DNA of 64,000 nucleotides from Roseinatronobacter domitianus (GCF_023336755.1 NZ_JALZWP010000008.1:115121-179120), one strand, 5' to 3'; counted from the stretch's first letter, positions 40,756-49,838 are shown. Notes: generated by a model from the sequence alone, not told the origin. Program-made: numbers and translations.

Positions 40756-41649
40756 TCAGGTTGCATCCTCTGGGCGGTTCTTCTTCCAGCGTCGATGGGT
40801 CCACATCCATTGGTCCATATGCTGCCGCACAAGTGCTTCGAGCGATGTATTCAGCGCTTTTGTCATCGTGACCGGATCGCTATGCGGAATCGGGGCTTCG
40901 ATGCGCACATTGAAATTCAGCCCGTCCGGCTGGCGGATACCGTAAACCGGCACCAGCAGCGCATTGTATTTCAGCGCCATTTCGGCAGCAGAGAGAGCCG
41001 TGCGCGCAGGCTGGCCCATGAAATCCAGAAGCTCTCCGTGTTGCATGTAATGATCGGCCACCAGCCCGACCATGCCGCCTTGCCGTAGGAAACGCAGCAT
41101 TTTGACCAGCCCGTCTCGCCCCCGCGCGAAAACCGGCGTGCCGATGCGCGAAATTGCGGCGACATAACGCGCGTTGAAGGCCGGGTTGCGCATCGGCATG
41201 TAAAACCCGGCAACCTTGAAGCCCTGCGCTAAAAGCAGGGCGCGCGCTGCGTCGTAGTTTCCCAGATGGCCGGTCACAAGGATAACGGGCTGGCCCTTTG
41301 CATGCGCGTCATGAAGATAGGCAAGCCCGCTCCCTTCAACCTCGGAGCGCGTGGCATGCGCGACGAATTCCGCGCCCGAAAATATCTCGCCTATGGTCCG
41401 TGCCATGTTGCCCGGAACCTGCTGCGCGATGCGGTTGCGCTCTGCCATGGGTAGTTCTGGCGCGACCATTGACAGATTGGCCCGCACCCGGCTGCGCAGT
41501 CCCGCCAAAGGACCAATCACATGCGCCCCAAGCCAGCCAAGCAGTGGAATGCGCTGTCGGTAGGGAAGGGGCTTCAACCCCTCCAAAAACGCGGCGGCCA
41601 GCCAGTCTTGGGCGCGGTGACGCAGGCTTATAGAGCCAAGCTTTGCCAT
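40756..41649 (-). CDS. LpxL/HtrB-like lysophospholipid acyltransferase
   Basis: The 297-residue protein has the acyltransferase motif VTGHLGNYDAA (H-x4-D) near residues 126-136, followed by the conserved FYMPMRNPAFNARYV and GLVADHYMQHGELLDFMG. This is the lauroyl/myristoyl acyltransferase family that completes lipid A, with acyl-ACP as donor at the inner membrane. The ATG overlaps the gshA stop (TGATG), so it is the last gene of the rsmE-GNAT-hypothetical-gshA run. It is similar in length to LpxL (about 300). Which secondary chain it adds is not predictable. Confidence 0.85.
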   Translation of the reverse strand: MAKLGSISLRHRAQDWLAAAFLEGLKPLPYRQRIPLLGWLGAHVIGPLAGLRSRVRANLSMVAPELPMAERNRIAQQVPGNMARTIGEIFSGAEFVAHATRSEVEGSGLAYLHDAHAKGQPVILVTGHLGNYDAARALLLAQGFKVAGFYMPMRNPAFNARYVAAISRIGTPVFARGRDGLVKMLRFLRQGGMVGLVADHYMQHGELLDFMGQPARTALSAAEMALKYNALLVPVYGIRQPDGLNFNVRIEAPIPHSDPVTMTKALNTSLEALVRQHMDQWMWTHRRWKKNRPEDAT

Positions 41650-43019
41650 CAATAACTGTAATCGGCATAAATGCGCGACAGATCGCCTTGCCAGTCGCCG
41701 TGGTAGCGGGCCAGCAATTCATCCGCCGGGGTTTGCCCGGTTTCCAGTGTTTCTTTCAGCGCGTTCAGGAAATGGGTTTCATCGGGCAACAACCCACCCG
41801 CACCGGGGCAGGCACGCGCTTTCAGCCCCGATTCGGCAATGGCGACAACTTCGCGCGCGATGTCATACAGTTTCACCCCGCCGTATGCGCCACCCAGCGC
41901 ATCCACAGACGCCGCCAAGCGCAGCCCGTCACGGGTTTCTGCATCCCAACCCTTGGCCAGGTCCCAGGCGGCATCCAGCGCGGATTGATCGTAGCACAGC
42001 CCGACCCACAAGGCGGGCAGCGCACAGAGCCTGCGCCACGGGCCGCCATCGGCCCCGCGCATCTCGATGAATTTCTTCAGCCGCGCTTCGGGGAAAATGG
42101 TGGTCAGATGATCCGCCCAATCCGAGAGTGTTGGCATCTGGCCGGGCAGCGCGGGCAATTCGCCGCGCATGAAGTCGCGGAAGGACTGGCCCAATGCGTC
42201 AATATATTTGCCGTCGCGATAGACAAAATACATCGGCACATCGAGCGCATACTCCACCCATGCCTCGAACCCGAAACCGTCCTCGAACACGAAAGGCAGC
42301 ATACCCGTGCGCGCGGCATCCAGATCGCGCCAGACGCGCGCGCGCCAGCTTTTATGGCCGTTTGGTTTGCCGTCCAGAAACGGCGAATTGGCAAACAGCG
42401 CGGTGGCCACGGGTTGCAGTGCCAGCGCCACGCGCAGCTTTTGGACCATGTCGGCTTCGGACCCGAAATCGAGATTCACCTGCACCGTGCAGGTCCGATA
42501 CATCATGGTTTTGCCCATGGTGCCGACGCGGTCCATGTAATCGGTCATCAGTTTGTAACGGCCCTTGGGCATGACGGGCATTTGCTCATGCGACCAAATG
42601 GGCGCGGCCCCCAGCCCGATAAACTCCACCCCGATACCTTCCGCAACGGAACGCACTTCGCGCAGATGCTGGTTAACCTCGTCGCAGGTCTGGTGAATGT
42701 TTTCCAGCGGTGCGCCCGACAGTTCCAACTGCCCGCCGGGTTCCAAGGACACATTCGCTCCGTCCTTTTCCAGCCCGATAATATGCCCCGCTTCCAAGAC
42801 CGGAGCCCAGCCGTAGCGGTCGCGCAGCCCTTCCAGCACAGCGCGGATGGATCGCGGGCCGTCATAGGGCAGGGGGTTCAGCGTGTCGCGGCAATAGCCG
42901 AATTTTTCATGCTCGGTCCCGATGCGCCACTGGTCTTTGGGCTTGCAGCCGGCGGCCAGATATTCGGCAAGTTGGGCCTTGCTTTCGATCGGCCCGCCGC
43001 CGGTTTGGGGAATAGACAT
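41649..43019 (-). CDS. gshA: Glutamate-cysteine ligase, plant/alphaproteobacterial type
   Basis: The 456-residue enzyme makes gamma-glutamylcysteine, the first step to glutathione. It shows WRIGTEHEKFGY near residue 31, SLEPGGQLELSGAPLENIHQTC, and TCTVQVNLDFGSE, which are the GCS2/plant-type blocks and unlike the E. coli GshA. It starts 54 bases after the preceding gene and ends overlapping the acyltransferase gene. The paired cysteines that redox-regulate the plant enzyme cannot be assigned with confidence by eye. Confidence 0.94.
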   Translation of the reverse strand: MSIPQTGGGPIESKAQLAEYLAAGCKPKDQWRIGTEHEKFGYCRDTLNPLPYDGPRSIRAVLEGLRDRYGWAPVLEAGHIIGLEKDGANVSLEPGGQLELSGAPLENIHQTCDEVNQHLREVRSVAEGIGVEFIGLGAAPIWSHEQMPVMPKGRYKLMTDYMDRVGTMGKTMMYRTCTVQVNLDFGSEADMVQKLRVALALQPVATALFANSPFLDGKPNGHKSWRARVWRDLDAARTGMLPFVFEDGFGFEAWVEYALDVPMYFVYRDGKYIDALGQSFRDFMRGELPALPGQMPTLSDWADHLTTIFPEARLKKFIEMRGADGGPWRRLCALPALWVGLCYDQSALDAAWDLAKGWDAETRDGLRLAASVDALGGAYGGVKLYDIAREVVAIAESGLKARACPGAGGLLPDETHFLNALKETLETGQTPADELLARYHGDWQGDLSRIYADYSY

Positions 43020-43073
43020 CTGGCGCTTCCTTATTCGTGTCGCGGGCAGACTTGGGCCGGGGGCGCGGCCAAG

Positions 43074-43589
43074 TCAAGCCTTGGCAAGTCTCACAGGGCG
43101 GCGGCTGGGGTGCAACCAAAGCACGCGGGCGGTTTGCGGGTGGTCCAGTGCGTCCAGAACATCGGCCATGCGCAGACCCTTAAGCTGCGCGAAGGCGTCG
43201 AACAGGGCATCTGCACCTTGGGCGGAAACGGGGATGTGCAGGGCTTCCTCTGGCGTGACCAGACGCCATGTCGCGCCATGATCCACAAGGTGCAATTCCA
43301 CGATCTGCCCGATTCCGACAAATCCGCCCGTCTCCGGCCCGAAATAGCTGATCTGTCCTTCGACGATCTGCACGATGCCGGGTGCTGCGGTCTCTCGGTG
43401 GAAGCGCAAGCGCCGCCATGCGAGCAACGCCAGCCCCAGCCCGGTGGCGATAATTGCGGCCCCGATTATCTGGATGAACCGATCATGACTTTGCAAGGTC
43501 CACAGACCAAAGGCTGCAAGTGCCATGCTGGCTATCACCTCTGACCAGCGGCGCAAGCCTTCGACAAGTTCGGGGCGAATGACGCTCAT
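43074..43589 (-). CDS. Hypothetical two-helix membrane protein
   Basis: I do not recognise this 171-residue protein by name. Two adjacent helices (ASMALAAFGLWTLQ and FIQIIGAAIIATGLGLALLAW) form a hairpin near residues 18-57. A cytoplasmic-looking domain of about 110 residues follows, with GIVQIVEGQISYFGPETGGF and IVELHLVDHGATWRL. The gene overlaps the GNAT gene by ATGA and is followed by gshA, so it is part of the same operon. The soluble part looks beta-rich and could be a small regulatory domain. Its function is unknown. Confidence 0.75.
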   Translation of the reverse strand: MSVIRPELVEGLRRWSEVIASMALAAFGLWTLQSHDRFIQIIGAAIIATGLGLALLAWRRLRFHRETAAPGIVQIVEGQISYFGPETGGFVGIGQIVELHLVDHGATWRLVTPEEALHIPVSAQGADALFDAFAQLKGLRMADVLDALDHPQTARVLWLHPSRRPVRLAKA

Positions 43590-44431
43590 GTCGGGTTGCC
43601 CAATGTGACCGGGTCTTGCAGCAGCGCCACGCGGTAGCTGCCGATCTTCTCGAACCCGATTTTTTCATAGGCATGGGCAGCAGGGGCGGAATTGGCGAAC
43701 AATATGGCGCGTTCTAGTCCTGCCCCACGCAGGTCCGCCAGATGGCCCGCGATGACCCGCCCCGCGCGGCCCTGCCCCCGCAGATCCGGGGGCACGAACA
43801 CGCCGCCAATCTGCACCACGCCGCGCGCCACGCTGTTCAGCCCGGTCATCGCGGTGATGCGCGCATCCTCTACCAGCAGGCGCACGCGGTCGGACCTGAT
43901 TGCAGATTCGCCCCGGTGCCGGGCTGCGTCGCCACCGGGATGGGTGCGCGTTTCGGTCATATAAGCGTCGAACCATGCGACCAGCGTGTCGCGGTCCTGT
44001 TCAATCGGGGCGCGCAGGGTGGCATCAGAAACTTTTAGCGTGGCAAGGTCCAGCGCATAGAGCGGCTCTTCATGGTTCACCTGCCAGACAGCCTCGCCCA
44101 GCGGCAGCGTATCAAGGATCAGGGCCACTTGATCTGACGCCCCGGTCATGCCGCGTAACGTGTAGCCTTTCAGTAGATGGGCGTAGGTCTGCGCCTCCAA
44201 CGCTGTCAGGCGGGGAATCTGACACATCAGCAGCCCACCATTCGTCGCCCCGAAGACGCCGATAATGCCATCCCCGGTTTCTTGCAGAAAAAATGTCGTG
44301 CCATGCGGGTGGTCGGTGTTGTCCGTGCCATAGGCGTCCAGATTGCCAAGCAGGAACATGGAGCTTTCGACATGCGCTTCCAGGAATGCACCCAATGCAG
44401 AGACATCCTCTGGTCCGGCCTTGCGGATCAT
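43586..44431 (-). CDS. GNAT-family N-acetyltransferase
   Basis: The 281-residue protein has its acetyl-CoA site near the C-terminus, IGGVFVPPDLRGQGRAGRVI (the V-x-P-x-x-R-G-Q-G pattern), followed by LFANSAPAAHAYEKIGFEKIG. The first half is probably a degenerate second GNAT domain, with the start IRKAGPEDVSALGAFLE. The substrate is unknown. The ATG at 44431 overlaps the rsmE stop by ATGA. A TTG two codons upstream is less likely. Confidence 0.85.
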   Translation of the reverse strand: MIRKAGPEDVSALGAFLEAHVESSMFLLGNLDAYGTDNTDHPHGTTFFLQETGDGIIGVFGATNGGLLMCQIPRLTALEAQTYAHLLKGYTLRGMTGASDQVALILDTLPLGEAVWQVNHEEPLYALDLATLKVSDATLRAPIEQDRDTLVAWFDAYMTETRTHPGGDAARHRGESAIRSDRVRLLVEDARITAMTGLNSVARGVVQIGGVFVPPDLRGQGRAGRVIAGHLADLRGAGLERAILFANSAPAAHAYEKIGFEKIGSYRVALLQDPVTLGNPT

Positions 44432-45156
44432 GCCCAATCTCCTGCTGTGGATTGCCAGAGCGTCAGTGCAGCCACCGCTGCGGTGTCGGCGCGCAAGATA
44501 CGTGGGCCAAGCGAAATGGGATGAACCATCGGCAATGCGCGCAGCCGGTCGCGCTCGGACGGGGAGAACCCACCCTCGGGACCTATGAGCAGGGCTGCGG
44601 GGGCAGGCGGCATGGGGGCAGGGGCGGCGGTTTCAGCCAGACCTTCATCCGCCCAGATCAGCGCGCGCCCCTCGGGCCAGTTGGCCAACAGGCGCGAGAG
44701 CGGCTGCAAGTCTTCAACCACGGGAACAAATGTGCCGCAACATTGCTCTGCGGCCTCTACCGCATGGGCTTGCAGCCGGTCCTGACGGATGCGGTCGGAA
44801 TTGGTAAATTCTGTCTGCACCGGTAGGATACGCGCGGCGCCCATCTCGGCGGCCTTTTCCACGATGAAATCGGTGCGCGCTTTTTTGATCGGCGCAAAGA
44901 TCAGCCACAAATCGGGCGGGTCCCGCTGTGGCGTAATCTGATGCTGGCACTGCAACCGTCCACCACGCTTGCCAGCCTCGACAACCTCTGCCAGCCACGC
45001 CCCATCATGCCCATTAAACACGGCGATAGCCGCACCCGGACCCAGCCGCATGACGTTGAACAAGTAATGCGCATGGTCGCGCGACAGGTCCAACCCTTGC
45101 CCCGCCCCCAAGGGCTGCTCTAGAAAGAGCCTGATTTTGACCGCTTCGCCAGACAT
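44428..45156 (-). CDS. rsmE: 16S rRNA (uracil-1498-N3)-methyltransferase
   Basis: The 242-residue SPOUT enzyme methylates U1498 of 16S rRNA using S-adenosylmethionine. It shows LSRDHAHYLFNVMRLGPGAAI, then IFAPIKKARTDFIVEKAAEMGA and the knot block AALLIGPEGGFSPSERDRL with SLGPRILRADTAAVAAL. Length and order fit RsmE. The start at 45156 is chosen because the frame upstream runs through the divergent ubiA start. The two ATGs are 12 bases apart, so each promoter must lie within the other gene. Confidence 0.94.
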   Translation of the reverse strand: MSGEAVKIRLFLEQPLGAGQGLDLSRDHAHYLFNVMRLGPGAAIAVFNGHDGAWLAEVVEAGKRGGRLQCQHQITPQRDPPDLWLIFAPIKKARTDFIVEKAAEMGAARILPVQTEFTNSDRIRQDRLQAHAVEAAEQCCGTFVPVVEDLQPLSRLLANWPEGRALIWADEGLAETAAPAPMPPAPAALLIGPEGGFSPSERDRLRALPMVHPISLGPRILRADTAAVAALTLWQSTAGDWA

Positions 45157-45168
45157 GGGGCCGAATTT

Positions 45169-46143
45169 ATGGATAATGACCCGCAAAGGCCAGAGGGCAC
45201 GGACACACCCGTTGCCGATGCTTATGCGCAGAACTGGGTCGACCGTCACGCCCCCCCGCATCTGCGGCCCTATTTGCGGTTGTCTCGGATAGACCGGCCC
45301 ATTGGCACATGGCTTTTGCTGTTGCCGTGCTGGTGGGGTGCGTTTCTGGGGGCAGCGGCTGCGCCCAATGCTGCGGGTTGGCTGACGGTCTGGATCGTCG
45401 TTGCCTGCGGCATTGGCGCGGTGCTGATGCGCGGCGCGGGCTGCACATGGAATGACGTCACGGACCGGGATATTGACGACAAGGTCGCGCGCACCCGGTC
45501 ACGCCCCATCCCGTCTGGTCAGGTCACGACACGCCAGGCGCTGATCTGGATGGGTCTGCAAACCGGCGTGGCGGCACTGATCCTGTTCACCTTCAACTGG
45601 AACGCTGTGGGGTTGGGTGTTCTGTCGCTGGCGTTGGTCGCGATTTACCCTTTCGCCAAACGTTTTACATGGTGGCCGCAGGTGTTTCTGGGATTGGCCT
45701 TCAACTGGGGTGCGGTGCTGGCATGGACGGCGCAAACCGGCAGTTTGGGGCTGCCCGCGATTTTCCTGTATCTGGCCGGTATAAGCTGGACGCTGTTTTA
45801 CGACACGATCTATGCGCACCAAGACCGTGAGGATGATGCGCTGATCGGCGTGAAATCGACTGCGCGGCTGTTTGGCGACAACACGGATAAATGGCTGCGC
45901 GGGTTTCTGGTTGGCACAGTGGTGCTGATGTCTTTGGCGATCATTTACGCGCTGGCGCCTTTGGCCAACCCGTTGGCCATGTCCATCGGGCTGGGAGGCG
46001 CCTGGGCCATGGGGTGGCACATGCAATGGCAGTTGACGAAGCTGGACATTGATGATGGCGCGGTCTGCCTAAAGCTGTTTAGGTCTAATCGTGACGCCGG
46101 GCTTTTGCCTGCGCTGTTTCTTGCCGCCGCCCTATTCGCCTGA
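45169..46143 (+). CDS. ubiA: 4-hydroxybenzoate polyprenyltransferase
   Basis: The 324-residue inner-membrane prenyltransferase has about eight to nine helices and the two aspartate motifs that bind the prenyl diphosphate: GCTWNDVTDRDID (NDxxDxxxD) and DTIYAHQDREDD in the second half. It joins 4-hydroxybenzoate to a polyprenyl chain (probably decaprenyl in this group) for ubiquinone. The N-terminal PIGTWLLLLPCWWG is conserved in alphaproteobacterial UbiA. Divergent from rsmE. Confidence 0.94.
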   Translation: MDNDPQRPEGTDTPVADAYAQNWVDRHAPPHLRPYLRLSRIDRPIGTWLLLLPCWWGAFLGAAAAPNAAGWLTVWIVVACGIGAVLMRGAGCTWNDVTDRDIDDKVARTRSRPIPSGQVTTRQALIWMGLQTGVAALILFTFNWNAVGLGVLSLALVAIYPFAKRFTWWPQVFLGLAFNWGAVLAWTAQTGSLGLPAIFLYLAGISWTLFYDTIYAHQDREDDALIGVKSTARLFGDNTDKWLRGFLVGTVVLMSLAIIYALAPLANPLAMSIGLGGAWAMGWHMQWQLTKLDIDDGAVCLKLFRSNRDAGLLPALFLAAALFA

Positions 46144-46178
46144 TTGCGCGGCCCGCTTGAAGGCGCTAGGGGACAAGC

Positions 46179-48203
46179 ATGAAACGCTTTCTCGACCGAT
46201 TGCTCTCTGCGGCAACACCGCTTCTGATCCAGTATAAATGGTATGGGATGACGGGCATCGCATTTGTTGCCGCAGCCCTGCTGGCGCTTGGCGGCGCGCA
46301 ACTGAGCGCGCGCGCGTTGGAAAATGTTGTCGCGCGCGAGACTGCAAGCGCACTTATTACCGAAGGGCTGGATTGGGCAGAGGTTGAAACCGATGGTTTG
46401 TTGCTGCGTTTGAGCGGCGAAGCCCCGACAGAAGCCTCTCGTTTTAACGCCATCAGCACGGCAAACCAGATCGTTTCTGCCGAACGTATTCTGGATGAGA
46501 TTACCGTAAAACCCGCAACCGAAATTGCTGCGCCTGATTTCTCGATGGAGATATTGCGCAACGGGTTGGATGTGCAGATGGTTGGGCTTGTGCCGTGGGA
46601 GTTCGACCTGAGCGCATTCCAAGCACGAGTCGAGGCAGTTGATGCGGAATTGTCGGTCGAAAACATGTTGGAAACGGCAGGCTACCCCGAACCCTTTGCA
46701 TGGGCCAGCGCGACAGACTTTGCCTTGAGTGCCTTGGCGTCTTTGAATGCTGCCAAGATTTCCATCTCGCCGGGGCGGGTTAATGTCGTCGGTTTGACCG
46801 GCTCTGAAGACGAGCGCGACCGCATCAGAATAGAGCTGGCCCGCGAGCGGCCGCGCGACGTGATCGCCGCGCTTGACATCAGCGCCCCGCGCCCCGCGAT
46901 CAGCCCATTCACCCTGCGGTTCGTGTTGGATGAGGACGGCGCGCGTTTTGATGCCTGCGCCGCCGATACGCAGGACGCCCGCAGCGCGATCCTGAACAGC
47001 GCGCGCGCCGCCGGTGCCAGCGGGCGCTTGGAATGCATTGTCGGTCTGGGTGCGCCGACCCCGGATTGGCAGGATGGGGTCGTTGCGGCATTGGATACCA
47101 TCGCACAGATGGGGGCTGGCACGGTCACGTTCTCGGACACGGATGTTACGATGGTGGTGCCTGCAACAGTCGGGTCGGACGTGTTCGACAGACGGATCGG
47201 TGCCTTGGAAGGTCGGTTGCCTGATGCTTTCTCGCTAGATGCGGTGCGTCTGCCGCCCAGCGATTCGCAGTTGGCGGCGGTTCAGGATCAGGCCGAATTC
47301 GGCGCGCGTCTGTTGGAAAACGGCGCGGTTATGCTGTCAGGGCGTCTGACCGATGCACGAACGCGTGATGCCGTGCGCAGTCTGGCGCAGGCGAACTTTG
47401 GCCCGGATGCCGTGACCATGGCGGCCCGGCTTGACCCGGATTTGCCGGGGGGGTGGCCTTTGAAGGCACTTTTGGCGGTGGATGTTCTAAGCTATCTTAA
47501 CACGGGAACGGTGCGGGTCGTGCCGGACCGGGTAGAGATTTCCGGTGTCTCTGGCCTGACGGATGCGTCTGACCAGATTTCACGCCTGCTTGCCGACAAG
47601 CTGGGGCAGCGGGCCGTGTTCGCATTGGACGTCACCTATGACGAGGCGTTCGACCCTATTGCGCAGCTGCCTACCCCGGCGCGCTGCAAAGGCTGGATCG
47701 ACGAGATCATCACGGATCGCAAGATCACCTTCGACCCCGGTTCCACCTCTATCACCGGGGATGCCATCGGTGTTCTGGATGAAATAGCAGAGGTGCTGCG
47801 AGGTTGTGGCCGCATGAGCATGGAAGTGGCGGGCCATACCGACAGTCAAGGACGCCTGGAAACCAATATGCGGCTTAGCCAACAACGTGCGGAAGCCGTT
47901 GTTGCCGGGCTGATGGCGCGTGGCGCCCTTGTCAGCGAGTTCGTGGCGAAAGGCTATGGCCCTGAATTTCCGATTGCGGATAATGCCACAGAGTCAGGCC
48001 GCGAAGACAATCGACGGATTGAATTTTCCTTGATCGGCGCGTCGCTTGAAGCTGCGCGCGCAGAGCTTGCGCCAGAAGGTAACACGCCCGCCGAAGACGC
48101 AGAATTGCAGGAGTTGCCCGACGAATCGGAGCTTGCGATCCCTGTCAGCCCTGGCGAAGATGCCGCTCTTCGCCCCCGCACACGCCCGGACCGGGCCGAG
48201 TAA
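46179..48203 (+). CDS. OmpA-family protein with N-terminal membrane anchor
   Basis: The 674-residue protein has one helix near residues 25-42 (GMTGIAFVAAALLALGGAQL). A long periplasmic part follows with BON-like stretches (residues about 50-120 and again later), then a C-terminal OmpA domain (about 510-615) with the peptidoglycan-binding pattern MEVAGHTDSQGRLETNMRLS and ESGREDNRRIEFSL. It ends in an acidic tail. Being anchored in the inner membrane and binding the cell wall, it may bridge the two. The following small coiled-coil gene starts 18 bases later and is probably a partner. It is longer than ordinary OmpA-like lipoproteins. Confidence 0.85.
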   Translation: MKRFLDRLLSAATPLLIQYKWYGMTGIAFVAAALLALGGAQLSARALENVVARETASALITEGLDWAEVETDGLLLRLSGEAPTEASRFNAISTANQIVSAERILDEITVKPATEIAAPDFSMEILRNGLDVQMVGLVPWEFDLSAFQARVEAVDAELSVENMLETAGYPEPFAWASATDFALSALASLNAAKISISPGRVNVVGLTGSEDERDRIRIELARERPRDVIAALDISAPRPAISPFTLRFVLDEDGARFDACAADTQDARSAILNSARAAGASGRLECIVGLGAPTPDWQDGVVAALDTIAQMGAGTVTFSDTDVTMVVPATVGSDVFDRRIGALEGRLPDAFSLDAVRLPPSDSQLAAVQDQAEFGARLLENGAVMLSGRLTDARTRDAVRSLAQANFGPDAVTMAARLDPDLPGGWPLKALLAVDVLSYLNTGTVRVVPDRVEISGVSGLTDASDQISRLLADKLGQRAVFALDVTYDEAFDPIAQLPTPARCKGWIDEIITDRKITFDPGSTSITGDAIGVLDEIAEVLRGCGRMSMEVAGHTDSQGRLETNMRLSQQRAEAVVAGLMARGALVSEFVAKGYGPEFPIADNATESGREDNRRIEFSLIGASLEAARAELAPEGNTPAEDAELQELPDESELAIPVSPGEDAALRPRTRPDRAE

Positions 48204-48221
48204 GTAACAGGATCGTTTCAG

Positions 48222-48548
48222 ATGAACCGTATGCAATTCGTTCTTGTCACTGCCCTTGTGCTGTTCGTGGCCTTTGCGCTGGGCTGGTTCACCAACTGGT
48301 TGATCCATCGTTTCACACGGGTGCGCCAGCAAGATCTGGGCGAGTTGGACAAGATGGCACAGGCCCTGCATGAGGCAGAAGAAATCCGCGATCAGGCGAT
48401 CACCTATGTCGAGACCCGCGAGCGCGACATGACAGCGCGCATAAGGCAACTGGAAGCCGAGGTTGACGCTGCCATGGCCGGCCTGCGCGAAGCTCGTGCA
48501 GAGGCCGAGTATTATCGTAGCCAGATGCAGGGCGGCACGCCGCAATAA
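48222..48548 (+). CDS. Small membrane-anchored coiled-coil protein
   Basis: The 108-residue protein has one helix (FVLVTALVLFVAFALGWFTNWL, residues about 6-27), then a charged helical region from about 35 to 98 with heptad-like spacing (LDKMAQALHEAEEIRDQ, ARIRQLEAEVDAAMAGLRE). I do not know its function. The fold plan resembles small scaffold or division-associated proteins. It is cotranscribable with the OmpA-family gene 18 bases upstream. Confidence 0.75.
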   Translation: MNRMQFVLVTALVLFVAFALGWFTNWLIHRFTRVRQQDLGELDKMAQALHEAEEIRDQAITYVETRERDMTARIRQLEAEVDAAMAGLREARAEAEYYRSQMQGGTPQ

Positions 48549-48834
48549 TGCTGTTGGACGGCGCGGCGAGAATTTGGCCCTTGGCATCGGGTGCGTATTC
48601 GACTAACACGCCCACGTCTCAGGGAAGATCGTTTGATTTTGCCTGTGATGATTCGTCCGAGACGGTGGGTGGTGCCTAGCATCATAAATCCTGCCTGAGG
48701 CGGGACAGAAACAATTTTCTGACCGGGGATTTCCTCGGGCGAAATTGGAGAGTGCCCGTTCGGACCTCTTGCCGGGTGTAACAGCCCGGCGCAACGAGCC
48801 GAGGGGGCGACCCCTCGAAAATTGGAGAGACCCT
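48549..48834 (+). ncRNA. Promoter and ribosomal protein L10 leader of rplJL
   Basis: This 286-base gap leads to rplJ. A possible promoter is TTGGCA (48581-48586), 17 bases, TAACAC (48604-48609). From about 48640 the sequence is rich in paired segments (GGAGAGTGCCCG, GCCGGGTGTAACAGCCCGGC) and ends GGAGAGACCCT before the GTG. This position and look match the L10 leader, in which L10(L12)4 binds its own mRNA to repress translation. The exact fold was not calculated. No gene is seen here. Confidence 0.6.
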
Positions 48835-49350
48835 GTGGATAGAGCCCAAAAAGAGAAAGTGGTCGAGGAACTCGGCCAGATCTTCGAAAGCTCTGGCGTG
48901 GTTGTGGTAGCACATTACGCTGGCCTCACGGTTGCTGAGATGCAGGTTCTGCGCGCTCGCATGAGCGAAGCGGGCGGAGCTGTGCGTGTCGCCAAGAACA
49001 AGCTCGCCAAGATCGCCCTGGAAGGAAAGCCTTGCGAAAGCATTTCCGGCCTTCTGACAGGTATGACCGTTCTTGCCTATTCCGAAGACCCCGTCGCGGC
49101 TGCGAAGGTGGTTCAGGACTACACCAAGGAAAACGCCAAGCTGGTGGTTCTTGGTGGTGCTATGGGCAGTTCGGCTCTGGACCCCGATGGTGTCAAAGCT
49201 GTGGCCGCCATGCCCTCACGCGAAGAGCTTATTGCTCAGGTCGTGTCGTGCATCGGTGCTCCTGCTTCGAACATTGCCGGTGCGATCGGTGCGCCTGCTT
49301 CCAATATTGCCGGCATCCTTTCGACGCTCGAAGAGCGCGAAGCGGCATAA
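48835..49350 (+). CDS. rplJ: 50S ribosomal protein L10
   Basis: The 171-residue protein forms the base of the L7/L12 stalk. It shows [39 protein letters not shown] and [15 protein letters not shown], which are the L10 RNA-binding part. The C-terminal helix that carries L7/L12 dimers contains two 11-residue repeats, [11 protein letters not shown] and [11 protein letters not shown]. The GTG at 48835 follows GGAGAG by six bases and the L10 leader. The rplK and rplA genes that often precede it are absent here. Confidence 0.96.
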   Translation: MDRAQKEKVVEELGQIFESSGVVVVAHYAGLTVAEMQVLRARMSEAGGAVRVAKNKLAKIALEGKPCESISGLLTGMTVLAYSEDPVAAAKVVQDYTKENAKLVVLGGAMGSSALDPDGVKAVAAMPSREELIAQVVSCIGAPASNIAGAIGAPASNIAGILSTLEEREAA

Positions 49351-49422
49351 GCAACCAATGGCCCGCGTGGCGTGTGATCGCCCGCGTTGGACAAACAAAC
49401 CTGAACAGAACGGAACAGAACA

Positions 49423-49800
49423 ATGGCTGACCTTAAAGCACTTGCAGAGCAGATCGTGAACCTCACCCTGCTGGAAGCACAAGAACTGAAAACCATCCTG
49501 AAGGATGAATACGGCATCGAGCCCGCTGCTGGCGGCGCCGTAATGATGGCAGGCCCGGCTGGCGATGCTGGCGCGGCCGAAGAAGAAAAAACCGAATTCG
49601 ACGTCGTCCTGATGGAAGCTGGCGCCAACAAGATCGCGGTCATCAAAGAAGTCCGCGGCATCACCGGTCTGGGCCTGAAAGAAGCCAAGGACCTGGTCGA
49701 AGCTGGTGGCAAGGCCGTGAAAGAAGGCGCTCCGAAAGAGGAAGCCGAAGAAATCAAGAAGAAGCTCGAAGAAGCTGGCGCGAAAGTCGAGCTCAAGTAA
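49423..49800 (+). CDS. rplL: 50S ribosomal protein L7/L12
   Basis: The 125-residue acidic protein binds elongation factors on the ribosomal stalk. The N-terminal dimer domain reads [21 protein letters not shown] flexible alanine-rich hinge follows ([20 protein letters not shown]), then the C-terminal domain [20 protein letters not shown] and [19 protein letters not shown]. It follows rplJ by 72 bases. A 14-bp stem-loop lies 38 bases after the stop. Confidence 0.97.
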   Translation: MADLKALAEQIVNLTLLEAQELKTILKDEYGIEPAAGGAVMMAGPAGDAGAAEEEKTEFDVVLMEAGANKIAVIKEVRGITGLGLKEAKDLVEAGGKAVKEGAPKEEAEEIKKKLEEAGAKVELK

Positions 49801-49838
49801 TTGGGCGGGATGCGCGGCATCTCGACCCCCTCAATTTG

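Noticed and set aside
41643..43544. 633-codon open frame antisense to gshA
   Set aside because: Opposes a complete glutamate-cysteine ligase and shows no protein-like motif.
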